Shown here: one piece after another, positions 26,147 to 34,389 of the stretch
Numbering within the stretch: the first letter of the stretch is position 1
Layout: each line of letters starts with the position of its first letter
Assembly: GCF_020035535.1 (NCBI RefSeq)
Contig: NZ_CP083350.1
Span: 2,242,501 to 2,306,500, forward strand
Reading direction: 5' to 3'
Length of the DNA stretch: 64,000 nucleotides
Source of the DNA: Ensifer adhaerens
GTDB lineage: Bacteria; Pseudomonadota; Alphaproteobacteria; Rhizobiales; Rhizobiaceae
Program-made: the position numbers and the translations under genes
Notes under the pieces: model-generated
Told to the model about the DNA's origin: nothing
What the model saw: only the letters and a program-made list of their open reading frames with translations
Databases searched by the model: none

Positions 26147-26400
26147 CTACGCTGCCTCCCACACCTGGTTCAAAATCTTGGCCGCAAGCGCCGCTTTGTC
26201 CTGCGGCAATAAGCGGCCGTAGTGGTTCGCACCTCAGGTGTGTCCCAGAATGCATAGCTTGCCTGCTCGACGGACCCGGTGCGCTCAAGGATGTACGCGG
26301 ACGTTGTGGGGACCATACGGCAGCAAGCCCTAAATGGCGCCCGGGGGCCGTCGTACGGGTTGTAGCTGGAAGCGGTTGATCGCATTCGGCGAAGGTCGTC
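26147..26400 (-). pseudogene. C-terminal remnant of a tyrosine integrase, several frameshifts
   Basis: The C-terminal part of a phage/ICE-type integrase can be followed through three reading frames. Going along the minus strand: YNPYDGPRAPFRA, then LLPYGPHNVR, then ILERTGSVEQASYAFWDTPEV, then HYGRLLPQDKAALAAKILNQ, ending WEAA and a stop at 26147-26149. The spacing of the GPHNVR, TPEV and HYGRLLP blocks matches the region around the catalytic His/Arg and the final Tyr. The frame changes make it inactive. It probably once mobilised all or part of this island. Confidence 0.7.
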
Positions 26401-26598
26401 TGGTCGTAAGACGCGTCCTTGGTCTTGGTCTTGGATTTGATCGTCTTCACGAAAAGGTGCCCAGATCTTCGGCGCCAGCGAGCAATACGACACGATGGCG
26501 CTCGCTACGAGCGTTAAGATGAAAGCTGCTGCGCTCCGCATGGCCGAGCAAACCCTCCGATGCCTGCTCAAGGCTCGCTCGGCGGCTGCGGCAATGGC

Positions 26599-27027
26599 CT
26601 AAGTTTCAACGGCGCCATCCACCGCCGCAATCATTCCTCGGCGAGCGCTGAGTGCGAGGGGGGCGTGACGCGCTAATGATGCTACCAGCTTGGAGACGGC
26701 ATCGCGCTGAGAAGGCGACGCGATCTTGTCGAATTGACCTGCCAACTTGAGGGCCGCAGAGCTGACATTAGGAATGGGGACGGTATTTGTGCTGGCGTCG
26801 ACGTCTGTGAAGAACTGGCCGATGCTGCAGTCAAGCGCATGGGACATGGCAACCAACTTGCTTGCCGAGATCCGGTTAGTTCCCTTCTCGTACTTCTGAA
26901 CCTGCTGAAACGTTAAACCGAGCTTCACGGCGAGCATTTCCTGGGACATCCCGAGCATGTTGCGGATGCGTCTGACATTGCGGCCGACTGTTACGTCGAC
27001 TTCGTTTGGGGACTTAGGATTAGGCAT
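26599..27027 (-). CDS. XRE-family transcriptional regulator
   Basis: A 142-residue DNA-binding protein with a helix-turn-helix at about residues 14-70 (VGRNVRRIRNMLGMSQEMLAV then GLTFQQVQKYEKGTNRISASKL), typical of rhizobial Cro/CI-like regulators. The C-terminal half is helical. The ATG at 27027 has AAGGAGA six bases upstream; a longer frame to 27135 has a poor extra N-terminus. It stands alone next to the integrase remnant, which fits an element-borne regulator. The target is unknown. Confidence 0.85.
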   Translation of the reverse strand: MPNPKSPNEVDVTVGRNVRRIRNMLGMSQEMLAVKLGLTFQQVQKYEKGTNRISASKLVAMSHALDCSIGQFFTDVDASTNTVPIPNVSSAALKLAGQFDKIASPSQRDAVSKLVASLARHAPLALSARRGMIAAVDGAVET

Positions 27028-27633
27028 GACGGTCTCCTTCGATCCAGAACCGCGTTCGAGAAGGCGGTGTTGGCGGGACGCAGCGTTTCCCCGAGCTTTT
27101 AATGATCGCCCGCTTACGAGCGTAAGAGCATACATGCAATCCTCGCGAGTGCACGCGATGCTGTCACCTGCGGACCACCTGTAAATACATTAGCAAGGCG
27201 AAATGTAAGCATCAAGTTGAGAGAGTGGGGACGTTTGCCTTACCCCGGCTCAGCCGCGAGCAAGTTGCATAAGCGAGAAGGTTCGATCCGTTTGGAGCTG
27301 TGCCGTCCTCCGGGTTGAAGACGACCCATTCGATATGTGCGGATGAGATGCGATCGTCCTTCGCCGTGCTTTGCTTCGCCACCGCCCTCGGAGCTTCGAC
27401 GTTGACAATCCTTGCGCTTCGGCTAGCCTGAGACCGCGGAGGCAGACGTCAGCTTGCCTGGGCTACTAGCAAGCTCGTAAGCGCGTTACTGAACGGGGCG
27501 CGTTCCGTTGAAAGACTGCGGAGTGGCGCATTTGTATGCGTCGTCTTGTGCGAGGATTTGCCTCCCAACTGAGGGGCGGGCTCTAAATGCCCGCTGCACG
27601 TCCGCTTCAGAGATGAAGCTAAGGACGTGGCCA
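27028..27633. other. Gap with an open minus-strand stretch lacking a start
   Basis: No complete gene is seen. On the minus strand positions 27448-27212 stay open for 78 codons and read like real protein (HIEWVVFNPEDGTAPNGSN and then LLAYATCSRLSRG) but have no ATG. This may be the tail of a lost gene. The promoter of the XRE gene lies at the left edge of the gap. Confidence 0.4.
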
Positions 27634-28023
27634 ATGCGAAACAGCCGCAAGATCAAGAAGATCAGGATCAAAGCCGCCCAGGGGCAGCAATGGCACTGCT
27701 ACTATTGCCGTGAGCCCATGTGGGACGGAGACCCATTGACGTTTAGTGAGCACTTTTCGCTCTCGCCGAAAGAGGCATTGCGATACCGCTGCACCGCGGA
27801 GCATCTTTACGAAAGAGGAAGGGGCGGGGCCGACTCCGAACTAAATATCGTCGCCGCGTGCCACTACTGCAACAGAACGCGGCACCGCGCAAAACAGCCG
27901 AAGGACCCGACATCTTATGGGAAGTATGTACAGTCTCGAATGAAAGCAGGACGCTGGCATCCCGCCAGGCTTCACTGCCAGTCAGACCCTCAGGTTTCAT
28001 GGCGGTCGCCGTCGGACCCGTGA
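27634..28023 (+). CDS. HNH endonuclease
   Basis: A 129-residue protein with an HNH fold framed by two CxxC zinc pairs: HCYYCREPMW near the N-terminus and CHYCNRTRHRAK later. Between them lies CTAEHLYERGRGGADSELNIVAAC, which contains the catalytic His and the Asn of the HNH motif. The C-terminus (YGKYVQSRMKAGRWHP) is basic. The ATG at 27634 is preceded by AAGGAC at a good distance. It probably nicks or cuts DNA; similar small genes are often carried on mobile DNA. It is followed 39 bases later by a cyclase gene, but a functional link is unlikely. Confidence 0.8.
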   Translation: MRNSRKIKKIRIKAAQGQQWHCYYCREPMWDGDPLTFSEHFSLSPKEALRYRCTAEHLYERGRGGADSELNIVAACHYCNRTRHRAKQPKDPTSYGKYVQSRMKAGRWHPARLHCQSDPQVSWRSPSDP

Positions 28024-28062
28024 TATCTTGAAGGCAAAATTGCAGCGGCGTAGCTTTCTTCG

Positions 28063-29841
28063 ATGCCGGACGATAACGAACCAATCCTGGTCTCTGCCGG
28101 AGCCCATAGAAAGCTGGCAGTCATCCTCGCCGCTGACATCGCGGGTTACACCCGCTTGATGGAGCGCGACGAGGAGGACACCCATGAGCGTTTGCAGGGG
28201 TTGCTTCGCAATGTCGGCAGACCTGCGGTCGAAGGACATCGGGGGCGCATCTTCAAAATGGTCGGGGACGGGTTCCTGGCGGAGTTCGCGAGTGCCATTG
28301 AAGCCGTACGCTGCGCCGTCGACCTTCAGCGAACGACGGCTGAGCGGAACGAGAATGTTGCCGAAGATCGTCGTCTTGCGTTCCGTGTGGGCGTTAACGT
28401 GGGCGACATACTGGCTGATCGCGAGGATATCTTCGTAGACGGAGTCAATATCGCCGCGCGCTTGGAGGCCTTGGCCGAACCTGGCGGGGTGCTCATAAGT
28501 TACAGCGTATACGAGCACGTTGAACGGCAGCTCCCGCTCCAATTCCTCGATCAAGGCGAGTGTTCTTTGAAAAATATTGCCCGATCCATCAGGGTCTACC
28601 GTGTGGATTGGACTGGAAGCCAGATGACTCCCGAACGGCAGATGTGCGACCCGCCGGACACCGTTCCGACATTGCCGCAGGTGGCTTCGATTGCGGTGCT
28701 GCCATTCTCGAACCTGAGCAGCGATTTGGAGCAAGAGTATTTCGCTGATGGCCTCGCGGAGGACCTGATCACCGACCTTTCCAAAGTTGATGGTCTCCTG
28801 GTGATCTCTCGGCATTCGAGTTTTGCCTACCGGGATCGGTCAACGGATATGCGGATGATCGCGAGGCAACTTGGTGCTCGCTACCTCGTCGAGGGCAGCG
28901 TGCGCAGGGCCGCGGCACGGGTGCGCATCAATGCCCAACTGATCGACTCCTCCACTGGCAGCTGCCTTTGGGCTGAACGACTCGACCGCGACCTCGCGGA
29001 CATCTTCGCCCTGCAGGACGAAGTCGTCGGCAAGGTGATCCAAGCGCTTGCCCATGTTCTACCATCCGCAAAGCCCCTCCCCAGGCGCAGGGTGACTGAT
29101 CTGGAAGCCTATGACCTGTTCGTTCGGGGCAGGGCGCTCGCAACACAGTCGCTTCGCGAGACGAGGGCTGCTCGCCCGCTCCTTATTCGGCCTATCGAGA
29201 TCGATCCGGGCTTTGCCGGGGCGCATGCCTGGCTCGCAATGAGCTATCATTTCGATGCGCTCTACTACGGGGAGCCTCTCGACCAGCACCGTGCTGCCGC
29301 CCGCATGGCCGCCGCGAAGGCAGTGGAGATTGATCCGGAGAACGCCGACGCGCTTATCGTGCTCGGATATCTAAACGCCTATGAAGGCGATTTCGAAGCT
29401 GGAGTTGCTGAGTTCGAACGGGGGCTTCGGCTCAATCCCAATCACTCTGCGGGCTGGGCCCACCTTGCGGACCTCCGCGTGTTCGAGGGGCGGGCGACCG
29501 AAGCCGTTGAGTGCGCCGAGAACAGTTTTCGGCTCAACCCTTATCCTCCAGGGGATCACTACTCGTTTCTCGGCTGGGCCCAATATGCTGCTGGTCGATA
29601 CCAAGATGCTGTCGAAACGCTCGGTCATCCGCAGGCGGGCGGGCCAGGATCGAAACGCAATCTCGCTGCCGCCCTCGTGCGGCTGGGGCGGATTGCGGAA
29701 GCGCGAAGCATGGGCGCCGAGTTCCTCACGGAGTTTCCGAAATTCTCGGCGCGAGCCTGGGGGCGGACGCAGCCATTCCGCAACGATGGTGATCGACAGC
29801 ACTTCATCGACGGGTACCTCGAGGCGGGTCTGCCCGAGTGA
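28063..29841 (+). CDS. Class III adenylate/guanylate cyclase with TolB-like and TPR domains
   Basis: A 592-residue cytoplasmic protein. The N-terminal cyclase domain (about 15-180) shows both metal-binding aspartates, D25 in LAADIAGYTRLME and D69 in FKMVGDGFLAEF, and the VGVNVGDIL and NIAARLEALAEPGG blocks. Residues about 205-330 form a TolB-like domain (IAVLPFSNLSSD, then YLVEGSVRR), and the rest consists of TPR repeats (for example VEIDPENADALIVLGYLNA). This domain order is common among the many cyclase paralogues of rhizobia. It may form cAMP in response to a signal; the input is unknown. The gene is intact. Confidence 0.9.
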   Translation: MPDDNEPILVSAGAHRKLAVILAADIAGYTRLMERDEEDTHERLQGLLRNVGRPAVEGHRGRIFKMVGDGFLAEFASAIEAVRCAVDLQRTTAERNENVAEDRRLAFRVGVNVGDILADREDIFVDGVNIAARLEALAEPGGVLISYSVYEHVERQLPLQFLDQGECSLKNIARSIRVYRVDWTGSQMTPERQMCDPPDTVPTLPQVASIAVLPFSNLSSDLEQEYFADGLAEDLITDLSKVDGLLVISRHSSFAYRDRSTDMRMIARQLGARYLVEGSVRRAAARVRINAQLIDSSTGSCLWAERLDRDLADIFALQDEVVGKVIQALAHVLPSAKPLPRRRVTDLEAYDLFVRGRALATQSLRETRAARPLLIRPIEIDPGFAGAHAWLAMSYHFDALYYGEPLDQHRAAARMAAAKAVEIDPENADALIVLGYLNAYEGDFEAGVAEFERGLRLNPNHSAGWAHLADLRVFEGRATEAVECAENSFRLNPYPPGDHYSFLGWAQYAAGRYQDAVETLGHPQAGGPGSKRNLAAALVRLGRIAEARSMGAEFLTEFPKFSARAWGRTQPFRNDGDRQHFIDGYLEAGLPE

Positions 29842-30622
29842 TCAGCAACGAAACGGAGCACGTAGGTAGTGCGCGGGCCGCAACGACGCTCATACCGTGG
29901 CTCTCTATATGTTCCACAATGAGCAACCTCGCGAACTTCCTTCGATACGGTGATGGAGCCCGGGACCCTTCCCGGTTGAGCGCAACACCTATTGGATCGG
30001 CAGTAGGTACGCGGAAACCGGAACATCCATCCGTGATAAAGGCTTCGTGTGCTAAGTTCGAACGGACCGTGAACCCGCGGCGCGAACCCTCATAATAGTC
30101 TGCCGGCTTGTTGCAAACTTCCTAGCAGTCGCCGAAACGCTCATCCCTGTCGCCAGATCTTCACGTACGTCCTGCTTCTGTTTTTCAGTAAGAGTCGAGG
30201 GGCGACCGAGAGGTTTGCCTTCTGATTTAGCGCGCTTCAGGTCGGATTGCGTTCGCTCGATTGCCGTTGCGGCCGAGGGTTGCAACGCGGACAGAGCATC
30301 GTAGATGCCGAGTGCGACGCCGTCCTGCAGCATCTGGCTGCGCCACTGCCCTGCTATCAAGTCCATGATCGCCGGTATGGGCTGTTGTTCGGTCGCATTG
30401 CGCATCGTCTGCTTGTTGCTGTCTTAAACCTGAGCGATGTGATGTTTGTCTGCAGATAGCCCTCGCCTGCAGTCCATACTAGGCGCCAAAACCCAAACTT
30501 AGAGTCCGCAAGTACAGGACACTCTTTGTGCTATGGTGAGGCGTCTTAGGGTAGGGGGGTGCTTACGTTGTTTGACGGGTCGAATGCGTGGCTGCCGAAC
30601 TCTTCCGTCCCCTGCTCTTTAA
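29842..30622. other. Intergenic stretch around the resolvase chimera
   Basis: Apart from the chimeric fragment at 30052-30405, nothing is recognised. Frames at 29842-30050 have Arg/Cys-rich composition and no protein character, and the same is true of 30406-30622. Confidence 0.5.
30052..30405 (-). pseudogene. Chimera of an O-methyltransferase start and a resolvase tail
   Basis: The 117-residue frame joins two unrelated pieces. Residues about 12-43 (IMDLIAGQWRSQMLQDGVAL and GIYDAL) match the N-terminal dimerisation part of small-molecule O-methyltransferases. From about residue 49 it is the C-terminal end of a serine resolvase/invertase: ERTQSDLKRAKSEGKPLGRP, then a helix-turn-helix ending in SRQTIMRVRA. 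The catalytic domains of both parents are absent, so it is a deletion or insertion scar rather than a working enzyme. The resolvase helix-turn-helix could still be expressed. Confidence 0.65.
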
Positions 30623-30814
30623 CTATCGCTTCTGACCGAGTGATATCCAACCTCCATAAGAGCGGATAGCGGTAGCGGCCCATTCGATCGTTGGCCAAAC
30701 GGCTCGCCCAAGGCTTATAGCCCCGATAAGCAGCACCGCCCCAATGAGGAAAGGCGCCCCAAATGTTCGCCTGGCTTCCCTCTCAATTTTCTTCGTTTCA
30801 CGCTCAAACCACAT
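30623..30814 (-). CDS. Small single-helix membrane protein
   Basis: A 63-residue protein starting MWFERETKKIEREARR, with one strong membrane helix (FLIGAVLLIGAISLGRAVW) and a short tail. GGAGACGGGA upstream supports the ATG at 30814. The charged cytoplasmic N-terminus and single helix are typical of small accessory membrane proteins. The function is unknown. It is transcribed in the same direction as the lipoprotein gene that begins 1 kb upstream. Confidence 0.55.
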   Translation of the reverse strand: MWFERETKKIEREARRTFGAPFLIGAVLLIGAISLGRAVWPTIEWAATAIRSYGGWISLGQKR

Positions 30815-30934
30815 CGGTTCCCGTCTCCAATGCGATGACACACGTGCATATTAGAAGTAGATTATTAGGGTCTTCGGTTCCCGGAGTGTTCGACTTCCGA
30901 CGACAGATCCACGGTCCTGGGTATCAGGCGCCCG

Positions 30935-31819
30935 TCAAATCTCTGGTTCTTTCCGATTGAAGGTTCCTTGACACGCGGGATCTATGCTACCCGGAGGACA
31001 GTTGTTCCCAGAGCCAGCCTGCTTCGACGGCTTTACCGGTGTCGACCAGATATTCCCTTGGCGGGCGTCGATCTTTCCGCGACGGCCATGTCCTCCCGCA
31101 TTGGCGACCTCCTGCTGAGTGAACATGTGTGGCTCGAAGGAGACGGTCAGAGTGTTGCCAGTCGTACTTTTCGTTTCACCGGAGAGGCTCACGCCGAGCG
31201 GCGCAACGCCGAGCGACACGTTGCCGCCGCCACGGTCTTCGATGCTCAGGGCGATCTTATAGGTGTTTCCGTCGTCAGCGTCCTTGGCAGTCTTGAAGCA
31301 GATGCGATTCGGAACTTCGCCCGCCTTGATGAGCGCCTCTCTCAGGTTGATTAGGGTCGCGGCGATCGGCGCCGACTTGACGTCCTCGCTCCTGGCGTAG
31401 ACGAAGGAGCGGTTCGGCAGAGCATCAACCGCAAGGACAAGCTCCTGAGTATTCGAAATCGTACGCCCCGCTCCGAGGCCACCCGACCAAGCCGCGGCGC
31501 CAGATACAATTGGGCCGACTTCAACGCCCCCGTCGACGCTGCTCTCAAGTGTTGTGAGAATCTCCAGCTTTACCGATTTGATGTCGAAATCGATCAGACC
31601 GTTGCCGCATGCCTTGGTGGCCGAGGCATCGACCACACTGCGCGTTCCTTGCGGAGAGTTCTGATAGGCGACATAGACGCTTACCTGGCGCTTCATGTCA
31701 TCAACCACGCTTTGAATACTCGAACTCTTTATCGCTTGAACCCGATCTGACTGAGTTGTGGCACAGCCGCCGATCGGCAGTGCTGCCGCGAATGCCGCGA
31801 GTACAGGAAGTAGCCTCAT
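30935..31819 (-). CDS. Lipoprotein with a trypco2-like domain
   Basis: A 294-residue protein with signal peptide MRLLPVLAAFAAALPIGGC and lipobox Cys20. The ATG at 31819 is preceded by GGGGGAGA; a longer frame reaches 31993 but lacks this. Residues about 60-135 (LIDFDIKSVKLEIL then a Gly-rich stretch and TQELVLAVDAL) resemble the trypco2 domain, a small beta module known from conflict systems where it accompanies trypsin-like proteases or ATPases. A second, similar beta-rich block lies at about 195-245 (TYKIALSIEDRGGGNVSLGV and TLTVSFEP). The C-terminus is polar and contains a CPPGSIDPAC loop. The domain call is tentative. A divergent serine hydrolase gene starts 217 bases away. Confidence 0.55.
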   Translation of the reverse strand: MRLLPVLAAFAAALPIGGCATTQSDRVQAIKSSSIQSVVDDMKRQVSVYVAYQNSPQGTRSVVDASATKACGNGLIDFDIKSVKLEILTTLESSVDGGVEVGPIVSGAAAWSGGLGAGRTISNTQELVLAVDALPNRSFVYARSEDVKSAPIAATLINLREALIKAGEVPNRICFKTAKDADDGNTYKIALSIEDRGGGNVSLGVAPLGVSLSGETKSTTGNTLTVSFEPHMFTQQEVANAGGHGRRGKIDARQGNIWSTPVKPSKQAGSGNNCPPGSIDPACQGTFNRKEPEI

Positions 31820-32035
31820 TGTCTCCCCCATCAAGTTGCGACGGTCTGCTCCCCAGCATTCGCCGCCACACGTTGCAACCGGATGCTTCCACAGGTTGCA
31901 TTGGAAATCGAGTCGATTCTGGGGGGCGGGCTGCAGCGGAAAACTTCCGAGCAGGCGATTCCAGCTAGGATGAATATTAGAGATCGTTGGCAAGCGTGAA
32001 TTGCTCCGCTAGGTTGTGAACTGATTGGGGTATCG

Positions 32036-33280
32036 ATGCGCATCAGGTTCGCGCGTCAGGAAGTTGGGAGAGGGATTTTGAGGGACGCGCTATTGCGACT
32101 AGTAGCGGCTCTGCTGTTCTTGAGCGCTGCTGACGTGGCGATGGGCCGGAATAGGACGATTCACGCTCCGCCGGCTGCGAGCGCGTTGCCCGAAGTGTTG
32201 GACATCGGTGACATCTACTTCGACTGCAAGGAGGGAAGCTCGCCTCGCTGTCGCATCTCCGAATTCATGAAGCATGCCAGGGTCTGCGCACTTTTGGTCG
32301 TCAAGAGTGGCGTTGTCCGGTTTCAGAGCTTCAACCGGGATACGGAGATCTGCCGGGACGAGAGCAGTGATCCCGATGGGAGGACCAAAAAATACGGGGT
32401 GGCGTCGGTCGCTAAGTCGATCACCTCAACGCTGCTGGGGCAAATCATTACGCAGAGCTATCGTGCCAGGACGCGAGCCGACTTCGACCGAGTGCTAGCT
32501 CAATCGGTCGGAGACATAATTCCCAGTCTCGCGGACGGCATCCCGAGCGCCTACGTCAATGCTCCGCTAGATCATGTGTTGCGCATGCGTTCTGGCGTCC
32601 GGTGGAGCGAATACGGCTGGCACGGGCTCTTCTCCGGCGCCGACTTATTCGGATCGGTGGTCAGGAAGAGCATGGCGCAGAGTATCCTTACCTTCGCCCA
32701 TCGATATCCATTTCGTCGATCCGCAACCCCGCCCGCTTTCAACTACTCGGCCCTCGACACAGCGATTGTAGCCGCCACCGCGGAACGCTTGCTGGGGGAC
32801 AGATCATTGGTAAGCTTCATGGAAACGGAGTTTTGGGCTGCGATCGGGGCCGAAGCGGATGCTACTTGGGGCGTGGACATGACAGGCACGGCAATTGGAC
32901 CATGCTGTCTCCGCGCCACGGTCGGTGACCTTGCGCGGTTTGGCCTCCTGATTCTGAACCAGGGGCAGGCTCCGGACAAGCGTCAGATCATCGCCAGAAG
33001 CTGGTTTGATATCGCGACAAGACGGACTGGCGACGACGATATGATTCCCGATGAGAGCCCGTCTCAGAACAGCGGCTGCCGCTTGGAATACCGATATTTC
33101 TGGTGGCTCCTGAAGAGCAGGAGCGATTTTACTGCGATCGGCCGCGACGGTCAGTTCGTGCACATTTACCCAGACCGCGACACCGTTATTGTTCAAATAA
33201 GTGATTGGGACTCCTGGAGCGACGCGCTCCTGTGCGAAACGTTCCTGGCCCACGATGCTTTGGAAGCGGCGGCCCGCTAG
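32036..33280 (+). CDS. Serine hydrolase of the beta-lactamase family (class C/esterase type)
   Basis: A 414-residue protein with an N-terminal hydrophobic segment (LLRLVAALLFLSAADVAMG) that is probably a signal peptide. The catalytic SxxK motif is SVAK (S124, K127) in YGVASVAKSITS; FNYSALD provides the Tyr motif, and IGRDGQFVHI replaces the usual KTG-type strand. These features place it with penicillin-binding-protein-like esterases rather than resistance beta-lactamases. It contains several cysteines that may form disulphides, fitting a periplasmic location. The substrate is unknown. Confidence 0.8.
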   Translation: MRIRFARQEVGRGILRDALLRLVAALLFLSAADVAMGRNRTIHAPPAASALPEVLDIGDIYFDCKEGSSPRCRISEFMKHARVCALLVVKSGVVRFQSFNRDTEICRDESSDPDGRTKKYGVASVAKSITSTLLGQIITQSYRARTRADFDRVLAQSVGDIIPSLADGIPSAYVNAPLDHVLRMRSGVRWSEYGWHGLFSGADLFGSVVRKSMAQSILTFAHRYPFRRSATPPAFNYSALDTAIVAATAERLLGDRSLVSFMETEFWAAIGAEADATWGVDMTGTAIGPCCLRATVGDLARFGLLILNQGQAPDKRQIIARSWFDIATRRTGDDDMIPDESPSQNSGCRLEYRYFWWLLKSRSDFTAIGRDGQFVHIYPDRDTVIVQISDWDSWSDALLCETFLAHDALEAAAR

Positions 33281-33317
33281 CTTCAACAGTCCTCAACGCC
33301 GGTCTGATTGTTCACTC

Positions 33318-33605
33318 CTATCTCCGACTGAGTGGCCTGAGGCCGCCGTTGTCGAACAGCGGTCGTCGCTTGGAGTGCTTTTGGACTGTTTGCTGCCTCC
33401 GCGAATCACCGCGTGCGACGTCGGCGAGCAGCGTTTCTGCGACCAACTTGCCAAGATTGTTCGATGCCAGGGGAATATCCCCGGTCAGCAGACGACGGTC
33501 CCTGTGTACCTTCCCGGTGATTGGGTAACCCATTGAATCCGTCCAAAAAATCGGTGAGAGCCATTTTGGCTTGCCGTTGAGTTCGTTTTCGCTGCTAAGA
33601 GCCAA
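33318..33605 (-). pseudogene. hchA: C-terminal fragment of an HchA/Hsp31-like DJ-1 family protein
   Basis: The frame reads [20 protein letters not shown] and then [33 protein letters not shown], which is the C-terminal end of the Hsp31/HchA branch of the DJ-1/PfpI superfamily (glyoxalase III/chaperone). The catalytic Cys domain upstream is missing, so this is a remnant. It marks the right edge of the debris-rich island. Confidence 0.6.
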
Positions 33606-33665
33606 ACTTGGTTGCTTCTAACATCGTGAACGCGTGAGCGCATTCTTCCGTTGACGCGTGTCTCA

Positions 33666-33715
33666 TTTCGATTTATGACTGACGAAATACAAAATTCGTC
33701 AGTCATAAATCGAAA
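33666..33715. promoter_or_regulatory. Perfect 21-bp inverted repeat, TetR operator
   Basis: Left arm 33666-33686 and right arm 33695-33715 are perfectly complementary over 21 bases, with an eight-base spacer. The core contains TGACTGACGAA. The right arm ends eight bases before the TetR gene ATG and includes part of its ribosome-binding site. Such an element is the expected operator for the adjacent TetR-type repressor, and as RNA it would also hide the ribosome-binding site. Confidence 0.8.
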
Positions 33716-33723
33716 GGCAAGCG

Positions 33724-34332
33724 ATGCCGGTAAGCAACGATATCGTCGTGGATCAGACGCGTCAGGACAACATCACGCGGATCCTCGACGCAGCGGAGCG
33801 GCTGTTCCGGCATTTCGGCTACAGCAAGACCAATGTCGCCGACATTGCCAAGGAACTCGGCATGTCGCCGGCGAACATCTACCGCTTCTTCGCCTCGAAG
33901 ACAGAGATCCATCAGGCGCTCTGTGGCCGCATGCTGGCGGCCAGCTACCAGATGGCTCAAGCGATCTGCGCCTTGCCATTGAGTGCGACCGAGCGGCTGC
34001 GTCGTTACGTGCACGCGCAGCATCAGATGACAGTCGAGCTCATGCTCGACGACACCAAGGTGCATGAAATGGTGGTCGTTGCCATCGAACGCGAGTGGCA
34101 CGTCATCGACAAGCATATCGACAGACTCGATGCGCTGGTCGCCAACGTCATTCGCGAAGGCATCGCCGCCGGCGAGTTTCCGGAACAGGACGCCGATGTG
34201 GCGTCGCGCTGTTTCGGTGCGGCGACCGTCACGCTCTGTCATCCACAAATGGTTGCGCAGTGTCTCAGCAAGACGAACCGCGCAGCACCGGAAGAGCTGG
34301 TCGAGTTCGCGATCAAGGGACTGAAGGTTTAG
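33724..34332 (+). CDS. TetR/AcrR-family repressor of the efflux operon
   Basis: A 202-residue regulator with an N-terminal TetR helix-turn-helix (ITRILDAAERLFRHFGYSKT then VADIAKELGMSPANIYRFF at about 17-56) and a helical ligand-binding domain. It heads a transcript with an RND adaptor and permease and lies directly downstream of a perfect palindrome, so it most likely represses the pump genes and itself until a substrate binds. Confidence 0.92.
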   Translation: MPVSNDIVVDQTRQDNITRILDAAERLFRHFGYSKTNVADIAKELGMSPANIYRFFASKTEIHQALCGRMLAASYQMAQAICALPLSATERLRRYVHAQHQMTVELMLDDTKVHEMVVVAIEREWHVIDKHIDRLDALVANVIREGIAAGEFPEQDADVASRCFGAATVTLCHPQMVAQCLSKTNRAAPEELVEFAIKGLKV

Positions 34333-34347
34333 CCGGACTGCTTCCGG

Positions 34348-34364
34348 CGCCGCCGAGGGCGGCG
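34348..34364 (+). promoter_or_regulatory. GC-rich hairpin between repressor and pump genes
   Basis: A 7-bp stem CGCCGCC/GGCGGCG with a three-base loop lies 16 bases after the TetR stop and is followed by TCGGCTTATTTT. It could be a weak terminator or attenuator that sets the pump-to-repressor ratio. Confidence 0.4.
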
Positions 34365-34389
34365 TCGGCTTATTTTCAGGAGTGCGACT

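Noticed and set aside
27270..27290. GGTTCGATCC resembling a tRNA T-loop
   Set aside because: No acceptor, D or anticodon stems can be formed around it.
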